A DNA stretch of 64,000 nucleotides, from contig JAYKKI010000009.1 in assembly GCA_039881145.1 (NCBI GenBank), positions 14,723,501 through 14,787,500 on the forward strand, written 5' to 3'. This stretch comes from Druceiella hillmani. Taxonomy: Eukaryota > Arthropoda > Insecta > Lepidoptera > Hepialidae. The notes under the pieces are model-generated. The model had not been told where the DNA came from. It saw only the letters and a list, made by a program, of their open reading frames with translations, and searched no databases. Position numbers and translations under genes: made by a program. Shown one piece after another: positions 1-13,640 of the stretch (the stretch's first letter is position 1; each line of letters opens with the position of its first letter).

Positions 1-3000
1 CAATTTGTGACATTTTTGGTAAAATGTAATTATAGTGCCATATTTAACAAAACCCCTGTTCTACTCTTATTAGTTTTATCTCGATCCTAATATTTCTAGT
101 CTTATTCCGATCAAATCTAAGTCTCTAATGTGGTTGTCGTTATATTTTTATACTTATCATGATATGCTTAATGATCATTTCTGCATAGAAACTAATGGAG
201 AACAATTTTTCGTTTTGCGAGGAGCAGTAAAATTGGATTTTTTTCCTTTTAGGAGTCAATTGACAATGAATATAATAAAATAAGTTAGAGTAATTAAAAC
301 GTATGCGCCGAAGTGTGTAGATTTATAAAGATTATTAATGTAATTATGGCTTTTGCATACTGTTAAGAATTACTTTAGTGACTACCTCCAAAAAGGTTTT
401 ACGAATAGTTCAAAAAGTGAGACATTACTTTTTTTCATTTTGAGGTTTAATGTCAGAATAATACTTGTTTTATTGCGACAAGGATACATGATACCAAATA
501 CCATTCATCACATTGGTGATATTTAATTTTGTGTGGTTTCATGGTCTTCGTGGTTCTTCCTAAAAGTGTTAGAATATCGGAGTAATATTCTTGTGTTACT
601 CATATTAAATAAAAAGTCACTGAAGTTAAAGGCATTGAAGAATTGTATACTAATTAACAAGATCGTTTGTTGTTGATTGTAATGCGAGTGAGCTAAGTAA
701 TAACTTCATCGGAAATTACATTCAATAGATACCATATTTTATATGTTTTATTTCTCACATCAAGAAATCAAATTATCACGATTCATGAGTATTTTCTCAA
801 AAAAACTCCAATGAATACAACTAACCTATATAGTTATTCTAAAATATTGATTATTGTTAGTGGATATTGTATTCTTCAAAACTTTTAGGTGACAAATATA
901 AGGATTTCTACTATCATTGAGCGAAACAGTAAGCGTGAATGAAGAATGCAACTTTGGTTGTGTGGCCATTTTAAGTAGATTCAGCTAAAACACTGAAGAA
1001 AATATTTTTTCGTTCCTACCTTTATCAATGGTCGATAGACTATTTACGCAGTACGTTCCTTTTTGTAATATATTATTTACTAAGAACATTTTTGGTTTCT
1101 TACAGCTTATTAAAATGTCAAGTGAAGGATAACATTTTTTGAAGTAGGAAGAAGTCTAGTTCTGGTAAAACTATTGTCAGTAAAGTTATATACTTCATAA
1201 TTTATTATAAAGCGATAGTAGATTTCAAATGAGAAAATTTGTTTTTATTTTTAATTACATCAATGCGTAATTCTGGGCAATACATGGGAAAACCAAAGAG
1301 AATAAAATTGTGTTTACTCTATTACTTAAAAATTATTTTTGGACGAAAACCCTTTTCGTGATAGGCAAAACCATTATAATACTAACTAATTTATAATAAT
1401 ATAATACTAATTAGGACGGAATATGTGGGAAGCTTTTCAGAGCAAAGTTAAGAAAAATAATATTACAATTTTGCTTATAGCTAATGACATATGAAAAATA
1501 ATTAGTATATCAATTATAGGAGCAAATTTTTTTTTAGAGATAGGTATTATCCTCAGCATATATTACTTATACTACTCTGTGGGAGGTGGCGATCAAAAAT
1601 ATTTAGGAACACTTGTGGTAAAACGAGTAAATTCATAGTAGGAGACTAGGCTTTTGCAAAATCATGTTTGTTTATTTCATTTGTATTTTCTTATTTATTT
1701 TTCAGTGTCCTTAAAATATCATTAAAGCTTCTTAGGAAAAAAAGGTTGGCCATAGTATATCGCATCAGTACCTACACAAAGCTCGAGCAATTAATTTTGA
1801 TACATGAATATTCGTCAATATTGATAGTTTTGTAAAACCAAAGGTGAATGATAACGACAAACGAATTTAATAAAGTAAAGTCATGTAAAAATGAGATAAT
1901 TTCTTGTCTAAGCAAGATTAAAATGCGTTATTGAATATTTCAATATCGCCTGCGTATAAATTAAATATCAGCTTCTGTGTTGATACTTTGAAACTTGTTG
2001 CCTTTATTTTAAGTAAATTATAATTAGTAAAGTTTACAATCAAAACGTAACAAGGACAGCGTCAAAGTCTTTTTGAATCTAATTGCTGACGAAATTCGTT
2101 TTTTATATTTCATGACATTTTTCGTAAATATTCAAAAGAAGGCAAATTAGTTTAAATTATCGATTGCGTTGTCCCTCTCTGCGTCTGTCGCGCCGCTGAA
2201 AATCATCATTATGTACCTTTGCCGTCTATATTGTTAGAATTTAGATGATTTCCGACTGGAGTAATGTCATTAAACAATTTTCACTTATTGTGCCCTGGTC
2301 AGCAAGAATTTCTTTGTGATAATGTAATTATTTACTTAAGAATATAACGTGATCGACATAGTAACAATAGCGGACTTTCTACTTCTAAGAGTGTAAGTAA
2401 GTTTTTTCAGTCAGAAATGTTGTTTTAAAGAATTTACTTAATGATTATAAAACTTGAAGAAAATTTTATGGACGACAGAAGCTTCTTATAAAGGTATTCA
2501 ATACAAAATATTTCTTAATTTCAAGGATCATAATTAACTAAGGCAAATTAAAAAATTATCAGTGGAACTTTTGCTATTTTATCTAGATGTAAAACTTTTT
2601 TGTCACATTTAATTTCTTATGCTGCATTCTTAGTTTCTCCTTGACCCAATGGTTTGTTCTCCACTTAAAAAATGTGTATACAAAACGTAACTTAATCAAA
2701 GTCACAACTCCTTTTCTTACTCTGTAAAAATTACCTTGTTAAAGAAATCGAAAAAAGTATAATTATCAAGTTTAAAGAATAATATTTCGTTTTCATATTT
2801 ATTATATCTTCGTCCTATCCAAGTAAAGAATTACTAATCAATTATTAAACTTTCTTTATTACACCGACATAAGAAAATAAAAACCAGTTTAAACAAATTA
2901 TGCTTTGAACAGGCCCTGAATCACAATTTCTTTATTGAGTGTATGGAACTTTTACTAATAAAGCTTAAAGTTCGTATCGGACTAATGAATACCATTAAAA

Positions 3001-4396
3001 ATGGATACTTGTATCTTCATTCAATAAATTGAAATATTCTTATTCACGTACGTAAAATTGATGTGAATATATTAGTTACTAGACTAAAAAGAAAAAAAAT
3101 ATTTTAAACAAATGAATCACTACGCGAATTTTTTTCTTAACTACTATTTCCGGAGAAAAGTGATTACAATAATAAACATGTAACATATTTTACAATATTA
3201 TTGTTGGTATAAGGGTAACATGTCTTATTTGTAAATAAAACTCATAAGGTAAAAAGAGCCCTGTATGTAATGAGTTATATATGTAAGATGAAAACACAAT
3301 GTTAGAAATGTAAATCAAAGAAAATTTCAATATATTATTCTGAGAACCTACAATAGAATTTCTATTTGGGAGCTATTACTATTATGTGGAAATCGTATTG
3401 TAATGGGATTGCGTTTCATATATTTAATAGTAGAATCTGTTTTACATAATATATCTTAACAAATATTCTGCGTTTTTTTGTAAATGTAGAATAATTATAA
3501 TAAAGAAAAACCCTTCATTGTTATAATGTTCATTTTATCTCGTCACGGTTAGGCTTAAAATATTAACTACTTTTTTAAAATTATCCCCCATAATAACTTA
3601 TGAAATTAATGAATATTTGGCAGACAGATTCACTCAGCTGTGAAATGATGAAAATTATGGTAAATATTTTATTTAATTTTCAACCTCAGGTCAGACTCTT
3701 GCCATTTTTAGAGATGTGGAGAATATATTAAATTAATATTGTTCTTCATATTTTGTTTAATTTTTACTAAGGTGTGAAAAGTTTGTATGTAACTCTTCTT
3801 AAATATCCATCAGTTGTTTTAAGAAATTTGGTTGTTTACTTCTAAATGTAAATAGATATTATTATAAGTTTAAAATGTAATTTAGCTCATAAAACAAACG
3901 AAAGTCTATATTGCCAGTTAATACACTTTAAAATCTGATGCAACTGCTATCAGTTATTAATTATTGTTAATTGAAACCATTTTATCTTTCGAAATAACTC
4001 TGCCTTTGTGTCGATGAAAATTTCGTCTGTATGGTTCAACACTGTGATCGTCATTGAAATGACCAGCGATTTCAGTAATGAGACCATCCCAAGTCCAACT
4101 CTGAGAAGACCAATTAGGACTCTGAAGGTCCAAGGGACATAAAAGGACTATCTTTTCAGCAGTACTGTGACCAAAAGACCGTAACGTAATGCACAACGCG
4201 ATTTAATCCCGTATTTACAAAGAATTATAATGATATGACCGAGCGCTCTGTTACCTAATGGCCCATGTAAGGAAAACGGTTAATGCGCGTTGACCCTTGA
4301 GAAAGTTTCGGTTTCTGGACATTGAGAAAATCCGATGAAGGTAGTATGTGATTGCGACGAGTCTGATTCTAATTAGGATATTTGCCACACATATGA

Positions 4397-4397
<1 letters not shown>
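1..4397. other. AT-rich non-coding DNA, no gene seen
   Basis: No recognisable gene, RNA gene or mobile element was found in this stretch. Short runs of A or T dominate. Two pieces are less AT-rich and look like complex unique sequence: about 2160-2330 and about 3960-4390. The second contains a 79-codon minus-strand frame (3957-4196) with no recognisable domain, so I treat it as chance. Confidence 0.6.

Positions 4398-4464
<67 letters not shown>
4398..4464. repeat. (TA)n microsatellite ending in (GT)4
   Basis: An uninterrupted TA dinucleotide run of about 59 bp passes directly into four GT units and then TATAAAA. This is a simple-sequence repeat and is likely to vary in length between individuals. 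Confidence 0.97.
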
Positions 4465-5274
4465 ATAAAACCTGGAGTTCGAAATAATTAACTATAATTT
4501 TTACTTGCGTATTGCATGCTTATCTTGCACAAATTAATTTTCCTGACATTTTTTTATTTTTAATTTTTCGTTCTTTTCAGCGACTAACAGCTTCAGCAAT
4601 ACAAACTTCTACAAAGATTGGAAATAATTTTTGGATAATTGTTTTATGCTGTAGTTATTTTAATTACTTTTTTAATTTTAAACATATAATCGACTGTATT
4701 ATTTATTGAGTATGCAAATAATCACTAGGTCATACAGGTCCACATATCAAACTGTAAATTTTTCATATATTGTGTTTGAAGAGTTGTGATAAACATATTT
4801 GTTATCCAAAAAAATTTAATATTATCTTACACCTTTTTAATTTTTTTTAATATACGAATTTGCTCCTATTAAAAATATAGCCATTTGAGTCAATGAGTTA
4901 TTTAAGATATCACATTTCAATTACGCAATTAATTCCGGGTCTTATAGGTCATGGGTAAAAAATAGTTTGACAACAGATATAAGAAAAGAAATAAAGAGAA
5001 GCAGACAGAAAATTATTGCTTTTCCATTGAAATTGAGGTGTAAACCAGCCTATAATGGCAGTAGCGAGCTATTTCTGTAATATAAACGAACATTTGCAAT
5101 GAAACTTCAACAGACGTTGTATTTTTCAATTGATTTTTTTAAATTTATTTTATTCCTACTTTAAAGAAAATAAATTTAAATTTTGATGAGCTAAAAAAGG
5201 AAATAAGAAATTGATTCTAATTTCACATCCTTATTATATTCTAAGTTTTTGGGTAATAGTATTGGTATATTTGT
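4465..5274. other. AT-rich non-coding DNA, nothing recognised
   Basis: No gene or repeat was recognised. A 65-codon plus-strand frame at 4512-4709 is rich in F, I, N and Y, as expected from translating AT-rich DNA, and has no motif. Confidence 0.6.
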
Positions 5275-5275
5275 C

Positions 5276-5321
<46 letters not shown>

Positions 5322-5324
5322 GTA

Positions 5325-5364
<40 letters not shown>

Positions 5365-5378
5365 TATACACATATATA
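5275..5378. repeat. Interrupted (TA)n microsatellite
   Basis: About 104 bp of TA units is interrupted by isolated TGTA and TACA variants. Translations of it give only alternating Y and I, so the small frames on both strands here are artefacts of the repeat. Confidence 0.97.
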
Positions 5379-6734
5379 AGATATGCTTACAAAACTAGTT
5401 TTCACAAAAATGTAATAAATTAAACTAGCAGAATATATACATTGACACATAATTCCTTTTCAGCACTTACAACTCTTTTTAAGGTTTCCTTAAAAAGATT
5501 TGTAAAATGTTGAATTTTCTTGAGGAATTTATCGTTAAGCTACTCAGTTGCTTTGGATATTAAGAATTGCATGGGGTGTCAAATCCGCCACCGTTATCCA
5601 TAATACGTCGAACTACGTTACGCGCGCTCGCCGTAAATATTATCACGTAGTCATAAACTTCGTGCCGCCTGAAGCGCTCTTTGTTATAATGGATACAGTG
5701 TATTGTGTGTCTTGAATTTTAATTTTAGATTATCGGAATTTTTTGATTAGATTGTAACTCCTAGTGGGTGGGATTATTAGGACAGGGTATAAGGAAATAA
5801 TTCATCTCTTCTACGTATTTCTCCCCGTACATTTGATTTGTAAGGAATTTCACATACTATTTATATTACATTTTTCTTGATAATACCAACTATAAATAAA
5901 ATTACTTTTATTTGCAAATGACTATTGCATATGACTATTATTAATTTCAAATCTGATATTCAAATGTGAGTTTGGTTATGATTTTAGCATCGTGACCACG
6001 ATATGTTGGAATGATTTACAATTGGGTCTAGTTTTTATAGCTTTTGATGCAATATCTAGTTTTTTATAATATTTCATTTGTGTCAACAAGCCCGTTCCTT
6101 CATCGGCAATTGAATGCACGAATTGTAAGTTGGCAAATTAATGTTTTCCTCCCACATTATTAATTTTTCTAGATTTTATCAGAAACATTAACCTGTTGTC
6201 AATTTACTTTTCTAGAATAAAGCATTGATTTAAAGGACCTATTTTGCAATAGCTGCCCTACTTAAGTTTGATTTGGAATCACTAGCCACCCTGTAGCCGG
6301 ATTTAGTCCGCGGCGATTATTATGTGCTTTCAAATTTGAAAGAGGAAGTAAGAGAAAAGAGGATAACGATAATGAAAGTTAGGCAAGCTTTGGCTCAATT
6401 TTAAAACAAATGGGAACATTTTTTTTTTATATAAAAAAATAATTTCTTTCTGAGGATTTTGTGCCCTCCTCTCTATTATTTATCGCCAGCTTCCTAATCG
6501 TTCGATTTTTGTGAAGTCATTCTTAAATCGGATAAATAATTTACCTACGGTGTTAACAAGACGTAGTCAGTGTTTCACCGCCACCGTAAAATCTGTATTT
6601 ATGAAAAGTATCATCCCTGTTTTCTAATTTTGACATCTAAAACCAAATCTATTCCCTATTGTTTTTTTAAATTGTTTTCCCTTCTTTTATAAAAAAAAAA
6701 AACAAATATTATATGCATGCTAGCCTCTACTTTT
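5379..6734. other. AT-rich non-coding DNA with small GC-richer islands
   Basis: No gene was recognised. Two short pieces have a less biased composition: about 5575-5700, which contains several CG dinucleotides, and about 6240-6330. They could be regulatory, but this rests on composition alone. Confidence 0.55.
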
Positions 6735-6761
6735 AGTTGCTATGTACTATACATAGCAACT
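6735..6761. repeat. Perfect inverted repeat (12-bp stem, 3-nt loop)
   Basis: The arms AGTTGCTATGTA and TACATAGCAACT are exact reverse complements separated by CTA. In RNA or single-stranded DNA this would form a tight hairpin. No flanking element was recognised that explains it. Confidence 0.9.
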
Positions 6762-8847
6762 CTCGGTTAACAGCCATGAAAAATGCTAACAAATGATAAT
6801 TCATTCCTATTACTCGTTCCATTGCGCTGTCATATGACGGGTAATAAAACCTGCCAGCAACCTATAAACCTCGTCCGTGGTCACGCGGCATTTATATTAA
6901 CGAGCTCCACGTAGCTTTTCGATTCTCCGACAATTTCAATATTTTACTGCCGGTATTGTATCCAATTTTAAATAATTATATCGGCCCTTTCTACAATATT
7001 ATTACTCTATAGATAAAACTGATATATAAATGGCTAACTGTTTTTTAATCAGTGCTATACCTTATCTATCACAAAGATTAACATATTAAGAAAAATTTTA
7101 TATTTCTTTATATTTTTTTAAAAGTAAATGCGAGAACAACGTGTTTAAATACAAATTTTAAATTAAACATATTTATTATATATGTTTATGGTACCTTTCC
7201 AATAATAAGAGGACTCTTTTGGACTGATGCTGATGTTTGTCTATTTGTTTCTCGATAAATTTGAAACGCCTAAACTATAGTGTAACTATGTTCGGATGTA
7301 TCTTCATAATCACCTTTTAAAATGTTCATACTCCATTATATAAATACTTGTTGGCTGAAAACTACACAAAAAATAATATTACCTCTTTCTTTTCATTACG
7401 AAAAAGAAAATGTGAAGAAAAATACTAATTATAAAGGCATTATCAAGAACTGGAATATGGTAATCAGTTATATAAATAACAGTATGATTGTTTACTTTTC
7501 AAACTTAAAATAATGAAATTGTTAGGGCAATAAAAGAAAGAAACTGAGCTTGTTTTATATCAGCAAAAACACATTAAAGATTTCGCTATTGAGCTATCGT
7601 TTCCTGTTCCAAATGTACTTAAGTAAAAATATTTATTTTTGTAAATTCGTTGAGGCTATAAACTATTCAAAGTTATTGTCCTCGACAGAGAGCGTAATTT
7701 AATGTCTCCATACAAACATATACTCCATCCGATATCGCGTGTTCCATTGTATACAGATTACCTTCCACATAATTTTCAGACACAATACAAATATTAACGA
7801 GGACGTATATCGACACGGGTATCGTCGATATGATATTAATGTCGTTTTCGCATCCCCAGCCGTAACAAGATTTCTTTGATATTGAGGCCATTAATATTTC
7901 CCTTGCGATTTATGGCAGTTTCGCCATTCAATTCACAATACCCTGCCCAAGATCAAACCTAAATCATTCAATTTAATTATATCGAGTCGGTTCACTTCCA
8001 TTAATTTGTGACGGTAACTGTTTACGTAGTTTTATTTTGTTGTTATTAAAATAGAAAGTCGGATTGAGTCATAAACACAGTAGCAAATGCCGAAGAAAAA
8101 TTATATTTCGTGTTTAAAATGTTTTAATCAGTAGCAGGCGTAATCATATTATGGATATTCTTACATAAAATTTTAAAATTGACAGCGTACTTTCAGATTT
8201 AGATCTGCTCTTGACCAACGTAATGAGTAATCCTCCCCCACCGATGTGTTTCGTGTTTCATTACGATCTCCTGACTTCAAAAGGAAAACAATAACTATGG
8301 GATTTTATTCAATTCCTAAAAAAGGTGACACATGCCGTTTTTGTTTATTTGATATTCTTTATTTTATCTTATGTATTTTTGAGAACTGAAGATTTTCTCC
8401 TCCTATAAGTGTCGAGGAAAAATATAGGTGATCAATAAACTTCTATTAGTTTCTAAAAATATACGCGTGTATTAACCGAATTAAAAACAATGTTCATAAA
8501 AAATAATAAAACAGTGTGATGTTGATATTGTTATCGCAATTTTTAACAGTAATTTTAATCCAGAGAAAACGTGGTTTTAATGATTGGCTAAATGAACAGC
8601 GAATTTTAAGGTCAAAATTGATTTCCTTTATTTTTATTATCAAAATATAAAGCAGATGTTGCTGGTGTCGAAAAATCCCTTCTTTTTCCTTTCTTTTTTA
8701 CTATTGTTTGTTATTACATTGTTGTTAAAATAAGGTATTTTCAGCGCTTTTTTGTCCTTTTAAGACATTAACACGAAACGTTTAGTGGTATTAATTGCGT
8801 TTAAATCATAACACGGTGATTCCCGACCCCCGGCGTATAACGTTGAT
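6762..8847. other. Non-coding DNA with an island at about 6800-6960
   Basis: About 6800-6960 has noticeably more G+C and complex sequence in an AT-rich setting, which suggests a possible enhancer-like element. A second, weaker patch lies near 7670-7890, where a 72-codon minus-strand frame has no recognisable domain. The rest shows nothing. Confidence 0.5.
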
Positions 8848-8912
8848 TTATTTTAATTGACACCCAAAAGACCTTCACCCACCAGACCTTATTTTAATTG
8901 ACACCCAAAAGA
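8848..8912 (+). repeat. 24-bp direct repeat, two copies 41 bp apart
   Basis: An identical 24-base segment occurs at 8848-8871 and at 8889-8912. It starts TTATTTTAATTGACACCC and ends AAAAGA. The 17 bp between the copies is unrelated. This looks like a local tandem duplication. Confidence 0.92.
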
Positions 8913-10959
8913 TTTCCTTTAATATACAATTAGCACACAGATTAAACTCAAATAATTTAGACACCAACAAACAACAAAACGCCACAGGGATTAGCGTTGC
9001 GAGTTAGTTGACAGAGCGTGATACAAATCGACCGAACAACCGCTAACTGCTGAGCGCGGTGAACTGATGCATCTTCCCCCATCTGTGTAGTGGTTTACCC
9101 TTACAACCCATTTTACATATTTATTGCTGCCCGCAGAGGGACTGCGCGCAGAAAACAGAGTATATTAAATATTTTTTGGATCATTGATGGAATTTTTGCA
9201 TGTACCATGGCGAGTTCATTTATGCGACATATACTGCTTAATCTAACACATGCTCATGATATTAGTCACGTATTCTAAATGAGTTACGGAGAAAACGGGA
9301 AGGATATTAATAGTCACTTGACAGAAGTACATACTCTACATACTCATTCTTTTCCAAAATATTTATAGATAACTTAGCATTTATACTAAGTACTGTAAAT
9401 TCAATTTATGTGGCGATTCATTAAAATATGATACCTATAAATTTTCATGATAAACAGAAATTTCGAAAACTCTGTAACATGTTATGTAAGTTTTGCGAGA
9501 AAAGTATATTTTATTAACTTATGGAAGGAGAGCCCAAATTTATATGTTAGTTGTTACTTTATTTTGATCATTTTTACGGAGATTTACTCGTGTAATTATG
9601 TATTTACATCATATTTATTTTAAGCACGCATAAGAAGGGGACACTTTATGAGAAATAAATTCAAATCGGCTCCTGTTTTTTGAAATGGTATTTTGATTAA
9701 GTATTTTTTGCAGAAAATGGTATCATGTAAATGGGTAATTATAGTTAAATAACCAAAAAAACTTTATTTTTAAATTCCACAAGAAGGAAATTCATATAAG
9801 TAATATCAATGCATTTTATTATTAACCATAACTTAGCCAATCGATCGATTCAGCGACAAGTCGAATAAATTCAACTTTAATCGATAATAATGAGTAAAAA
9901 GCCTCAGAAAAAACCAATGTCTCTTGAATGAGGCTTCATTTTTGGAAATATATGAGTAGATTTATTTTACCGGAATTTAAAGATAGAAAATATTGAAAAC
10001 AGGAAATCGAAAACTAATTATCGGTAGTGAACACTGGAAAAAAGTTTCCAGATTTCAAATTTTACGAGTACTATTTAAAAAAAATTTGATTGCAAACCCA
10101 GAAATTTTTTTTATAACTATATAGCAATATACGGATATACAGCATACAGTTTCCTTTATCTATAAATAGTATGTAATAAGTTATTTTATAAAGAAAATTT
10201 GCCAGGGAACGCATAGATTAAATTTTATATTAATTACGATTATAATATTTAAATTTCCTACATATAATGTTAAATTCATAATTGGGTATATTATTTTACT
10301 CCATTTTGACAATTTATTTATTAATAGGAAATTGCCAAAATTTTGTTTACCTAATTTTTTAATAATGCTTTACCACCGAACGAATTTTGTAATTATTTTC
10401 TCTCACTATTTACTATTTCATATTTAAATCATTTTTCTATAAAATGCAACGTCTGATACTTTTAAAAATAATTTTATTATTTTCTGGATATTTTTAGTCA
10501 AAAATTCCTTCATAATCCTACAATCATGAAAACATATGTACGTGCATACAAACACACACAGCGCTTCTTAGCATATGCCTTTCAAATGAAAATATAAATA
10601 ATTTACCCAATTTCTCCCGAAGTGAAAAATATTCTTTAATGAAAAATTTAAACTAAAGAAAAGATACAAATTTCAACATTCGTTTGACATAGACATCGTT
10701 TCGACATGAACATGAAACAAATTGAAGATGTTGGTAACAAAATCTATCTACCTAACATAATTTCATCTCAGAGGTATCAAGTAATCCTGACGTAGAAAAG
10801 GCAATTTGTGGTTATGGTTTTTTAAAGTTGTTTTTGAATTTATTTACATACGTATAATTATTTAAAAGGATTTGTAAGGCTAAGTAATGAGCTAAATTAG
10901 GAGAGATCCTATATCTACATATTGGTTATTACATCCAAGTTAAGGTGTATGATAAATTA
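8913..10959. other. Non-coding DNA with an island at about 8970-9170
   Basis: About 8970-9170 is richer in G+C and CG dinucleotides than its surroundings. A 62-codon plus-strand frame (9090-9278) crosses its end without a recognisable motif. The remaining sequence is AT-rich and featureless to me. Confidence 0.5.
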
Positions 10960-11007
10960 CATATATATATATATATATATATATAGATATATATATATAT
11001 ATATAAA

Positions 11008-11048
<41 letters not shown>

Positions 11049-11056
11049 ACATACAC
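10960..11056. repeat. (TA)n microsatellite followed by CACATA units
   Basis: A TA-rich simple repeat with a few interruptions leads into ACACATACACATACAC at its 3' end. The 63-codon minus-strand frame over it is a repeat translation. Confidence 0.96.
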
Positions 11057-13141
11057 GAATAAGGTACAATTATGATTAGAATTTCTGTTGGTTGCATTGG
11101 AATATATACTTTTCCACAAAGATATTTAAAAAAAAAAATGTTTGCCACGTATGTAGGAAATCTTTGAAATCAACGTGACCCTGACTCTATTCTCCATTAA
11201 TATCTTCAAAAACCGATTGGAAAAGTTCTACCAATTCCGTACACCAGTATTTGCCTTTTCCTCAAACCACTATAACTCAAGTCGATATTTTTATTGTAAT
11301 TTTTTTTCTTTCTTAAATTTAACTTAATTTTTTATTAAGAATCTGTCTCCTTTTATAAAAATATGTTATATTTATACATGTAAGTTTGTCTTAGTTGACT
11401 TTAGGCAAGATATAAATCTAAAACATATGCAGAACTGTAAATTCAATTTTGGTTAAAAGAAATATTTCTGCACGATTAAGCAGTTATTTATTTTTTTCTA
11501 AAAGTCTCCTGCTCTTTTTATATTGATTCTATGGGACCACATAATAAAACATAACTCCAAAACAAATTTGAAATAAGCTAAAGAAAAAAGGTAAAGTTAA
11601 AAATAAATTATAAATATACTCAAATGAGGCACCCGCAAATCGCAAAACTAATAGCTTCACGTAGATAATATCTTTAAGAGTATTTCATCTATTATGCATA
11701 TCAATAATTACTTCCACATGACAGAAATTTTGATTTTGAATTTTATACTTTCAAGGGGATAGTATTAAAATACGTACTACTTGTATTTCCAATAAAAATT
11801 TTCTTTATTTAGCACTTCTTGATTACTGTAAATGCAACATTTTACTAGCGGTACGCAACATCTACGTAGTACGCGATATTATATTCGTTGAAACGTTTTC
11901 CTACAAAGTCACTACATAATGTGGAGATGAATAAAATATGGAAACTGGATTTTAATTTAGCAATACTTCCATAAAAAATGCAGAATTTATATCAAATGTT
12001 TAGTTTGTTTTCAGCCAACAATTTTTTTGGTGATTTTTGAACTCAAATATTTGTCAGGAACGCGTTTATTCCAAAATTGTATTACAGAGCACGTGTCGTA
12101 GAAAATGACATTTTGTACGTTTAAACCATTCCACGTCCTAAGGTTCATTGCAATTGAGGTAGAAATTTTCACTGCTGCAAAAAAATAATGGTTATTGTAA
12201 GTAGGTAAACGGACGTTATGCATTTTGGAAATTGTCTTGAATGTTAATTTACCAAAATTTTTATCTGCTGTCATAATTATTGTTCCTTGCCTTTACATTA
12301 AAATCATTATTATTTCTATTAAGCTTTCACTGTGCAAGAATATTTATATATTTTATTTAAAATACTAAATATATTTATCATATAAATTCACTAGCTGTTG
12401 CCTATGACTCGGTCTACGTATAAATTGATTAACGATCAAATTTGTTTTTCCATATATGCCGAATGCAAACTTAAGATGGAAAACATTAAGGGTCAGTGTC
12501 TTTGTGTAGTAATTGATAAATTTTTAAAGGAGTTATTTAATAAAGAGAGAATCGTAATTTAGCAGCACGTTTACAAGGCATTTTTATTATTTGTATTAAT
12601 AGAAACCACTATACAATTAAAAGGGTTATGACGTTAACAAAAGAATTAAAGGCTTACAAAAATGTCGATTCCCATTGTAACACATCCTGGGCAGATTTTT
12701 AAACCCTTGTTATAATTTTCCTGTTACTTTTATTGGTCCCTTTAGACATTAAATTCTTTTTAACTTTAATCACGTTTTTTCCAAGTCAATTGTTATATTA
12801 TTTGCTTACAATTGTACGTCATAAATTAATAAAAATTATTCGCAATACATTAGCTTGAAGTAAATAAGAATGTTTTATTTTTAATTTTACATAAAGTTTT
12901 GTATTAGTAAGTTTAACATTTTTATAAATATACATAATCAAAAAAAGGGGTCATATCTCGTGAGTTATATTTTATATTTTCAAGTATGAAACAGTATAAA
13001 ATCATTGACCTAATAAATGTATTCTTAACATATGTGGAGGCCTATAGCCTTGGATTGTTATTAAAAGAAATTGGTCAAGTTTTTTAGTTCATCAACAAAA
13101 AGAAACGGTCCTTTAAAGCGTATTTTTTATTATCTATAGCG
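11057..13141. other. AT-rich non-coding DNA, nothing recognised
   Basis: No gene, RNA gene or mobile element was recognised. An 87-codon minus-strand frame (12011-12274) has no domain or compositional sign of coding. Confidence 0.55.
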
Positions 13142-13640
13142 TCATAAAAACCTATATGGTACCTCCAGTCGACTTAGAATCATAAATGTCGGCATAATAG
13201 ACGGTCTTGCAAAAGGAGTAATTAAAAAAATCAATACTTTTTAATTCTATGTGTAATTATACATTTTTTTAAATATGCATCCGAAAATGATATGCTAGGC
13301 AATATGACAAATATTGCCTAGCGTATTTTTTCGGATAGTGTTACGCACTGCTCATTAAAATCTATGAAGTACTTCCTATCGATCTCTAATTTTGAATGGA
13401 CAATAGCAAGTAATATTTCTTTACTTTTAACATAGTCTTAAGTACTGCTCATTAAAACATATATCGTACTTATGATCCATCTACGGCCTTGAAAGTCGAT
13501 ATAATAGTCTCAAAGTACACGTAAAGAAAATACCCCAAAAATTAAAGATTTCCGGTTCTATATGGAATTATCTATATCTTTTCGAATTATGCACCTGTGA
13601 AAGTAGTAGTAGGCAATGCATATACTTTCTGAAAAATTAA
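13142..13640 (+). repeat. Degenerate tandem repeat, about 307-bp period
   Basis: The pattern TCATaAAAACcTATATgGTAC occurs at 13142-13162 and, with a few changes, at 13352-13372 and 13449-13469. A second block pairs about 13246-13310 with about 13556-13620; both contain TTCTAT, AATTAT, a T-rich run, ATGCA and TAGGCAAT in the same order. The first and third copies are therefore about 307 bp apart, with a partial copy between them. This fits an old, strongly diverged tandem repeat or a nested duplication of an unknown element. Confidence 0.6.
13279..13339. repeat. Long imperfect hairpin inside the tandem repeat
   Basis: The inner arms 13294-13305 (GCTAGGCAATAT) and 13311-13322 (ATATTGCCTAGC) are exact reverse complements with a GACAA loop. 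The pairing extends outwards with small mismatches through TCCGAAAA on the left and TTTTTTCGGA on the right, giving roughly 28 bp per arm. The size resembles a small RNA precursor or a fold-back repeat end, but no microRNA seed was recognised. Confidence 0.75.

Noticed and set aside
5191..5423. Y/I-repeat proteins on both strands over the TA microsatellite
   Set aside because: They are translations of (TA)n repeats and carry no information. The same holds at 10957-11148 and 23082-23439.
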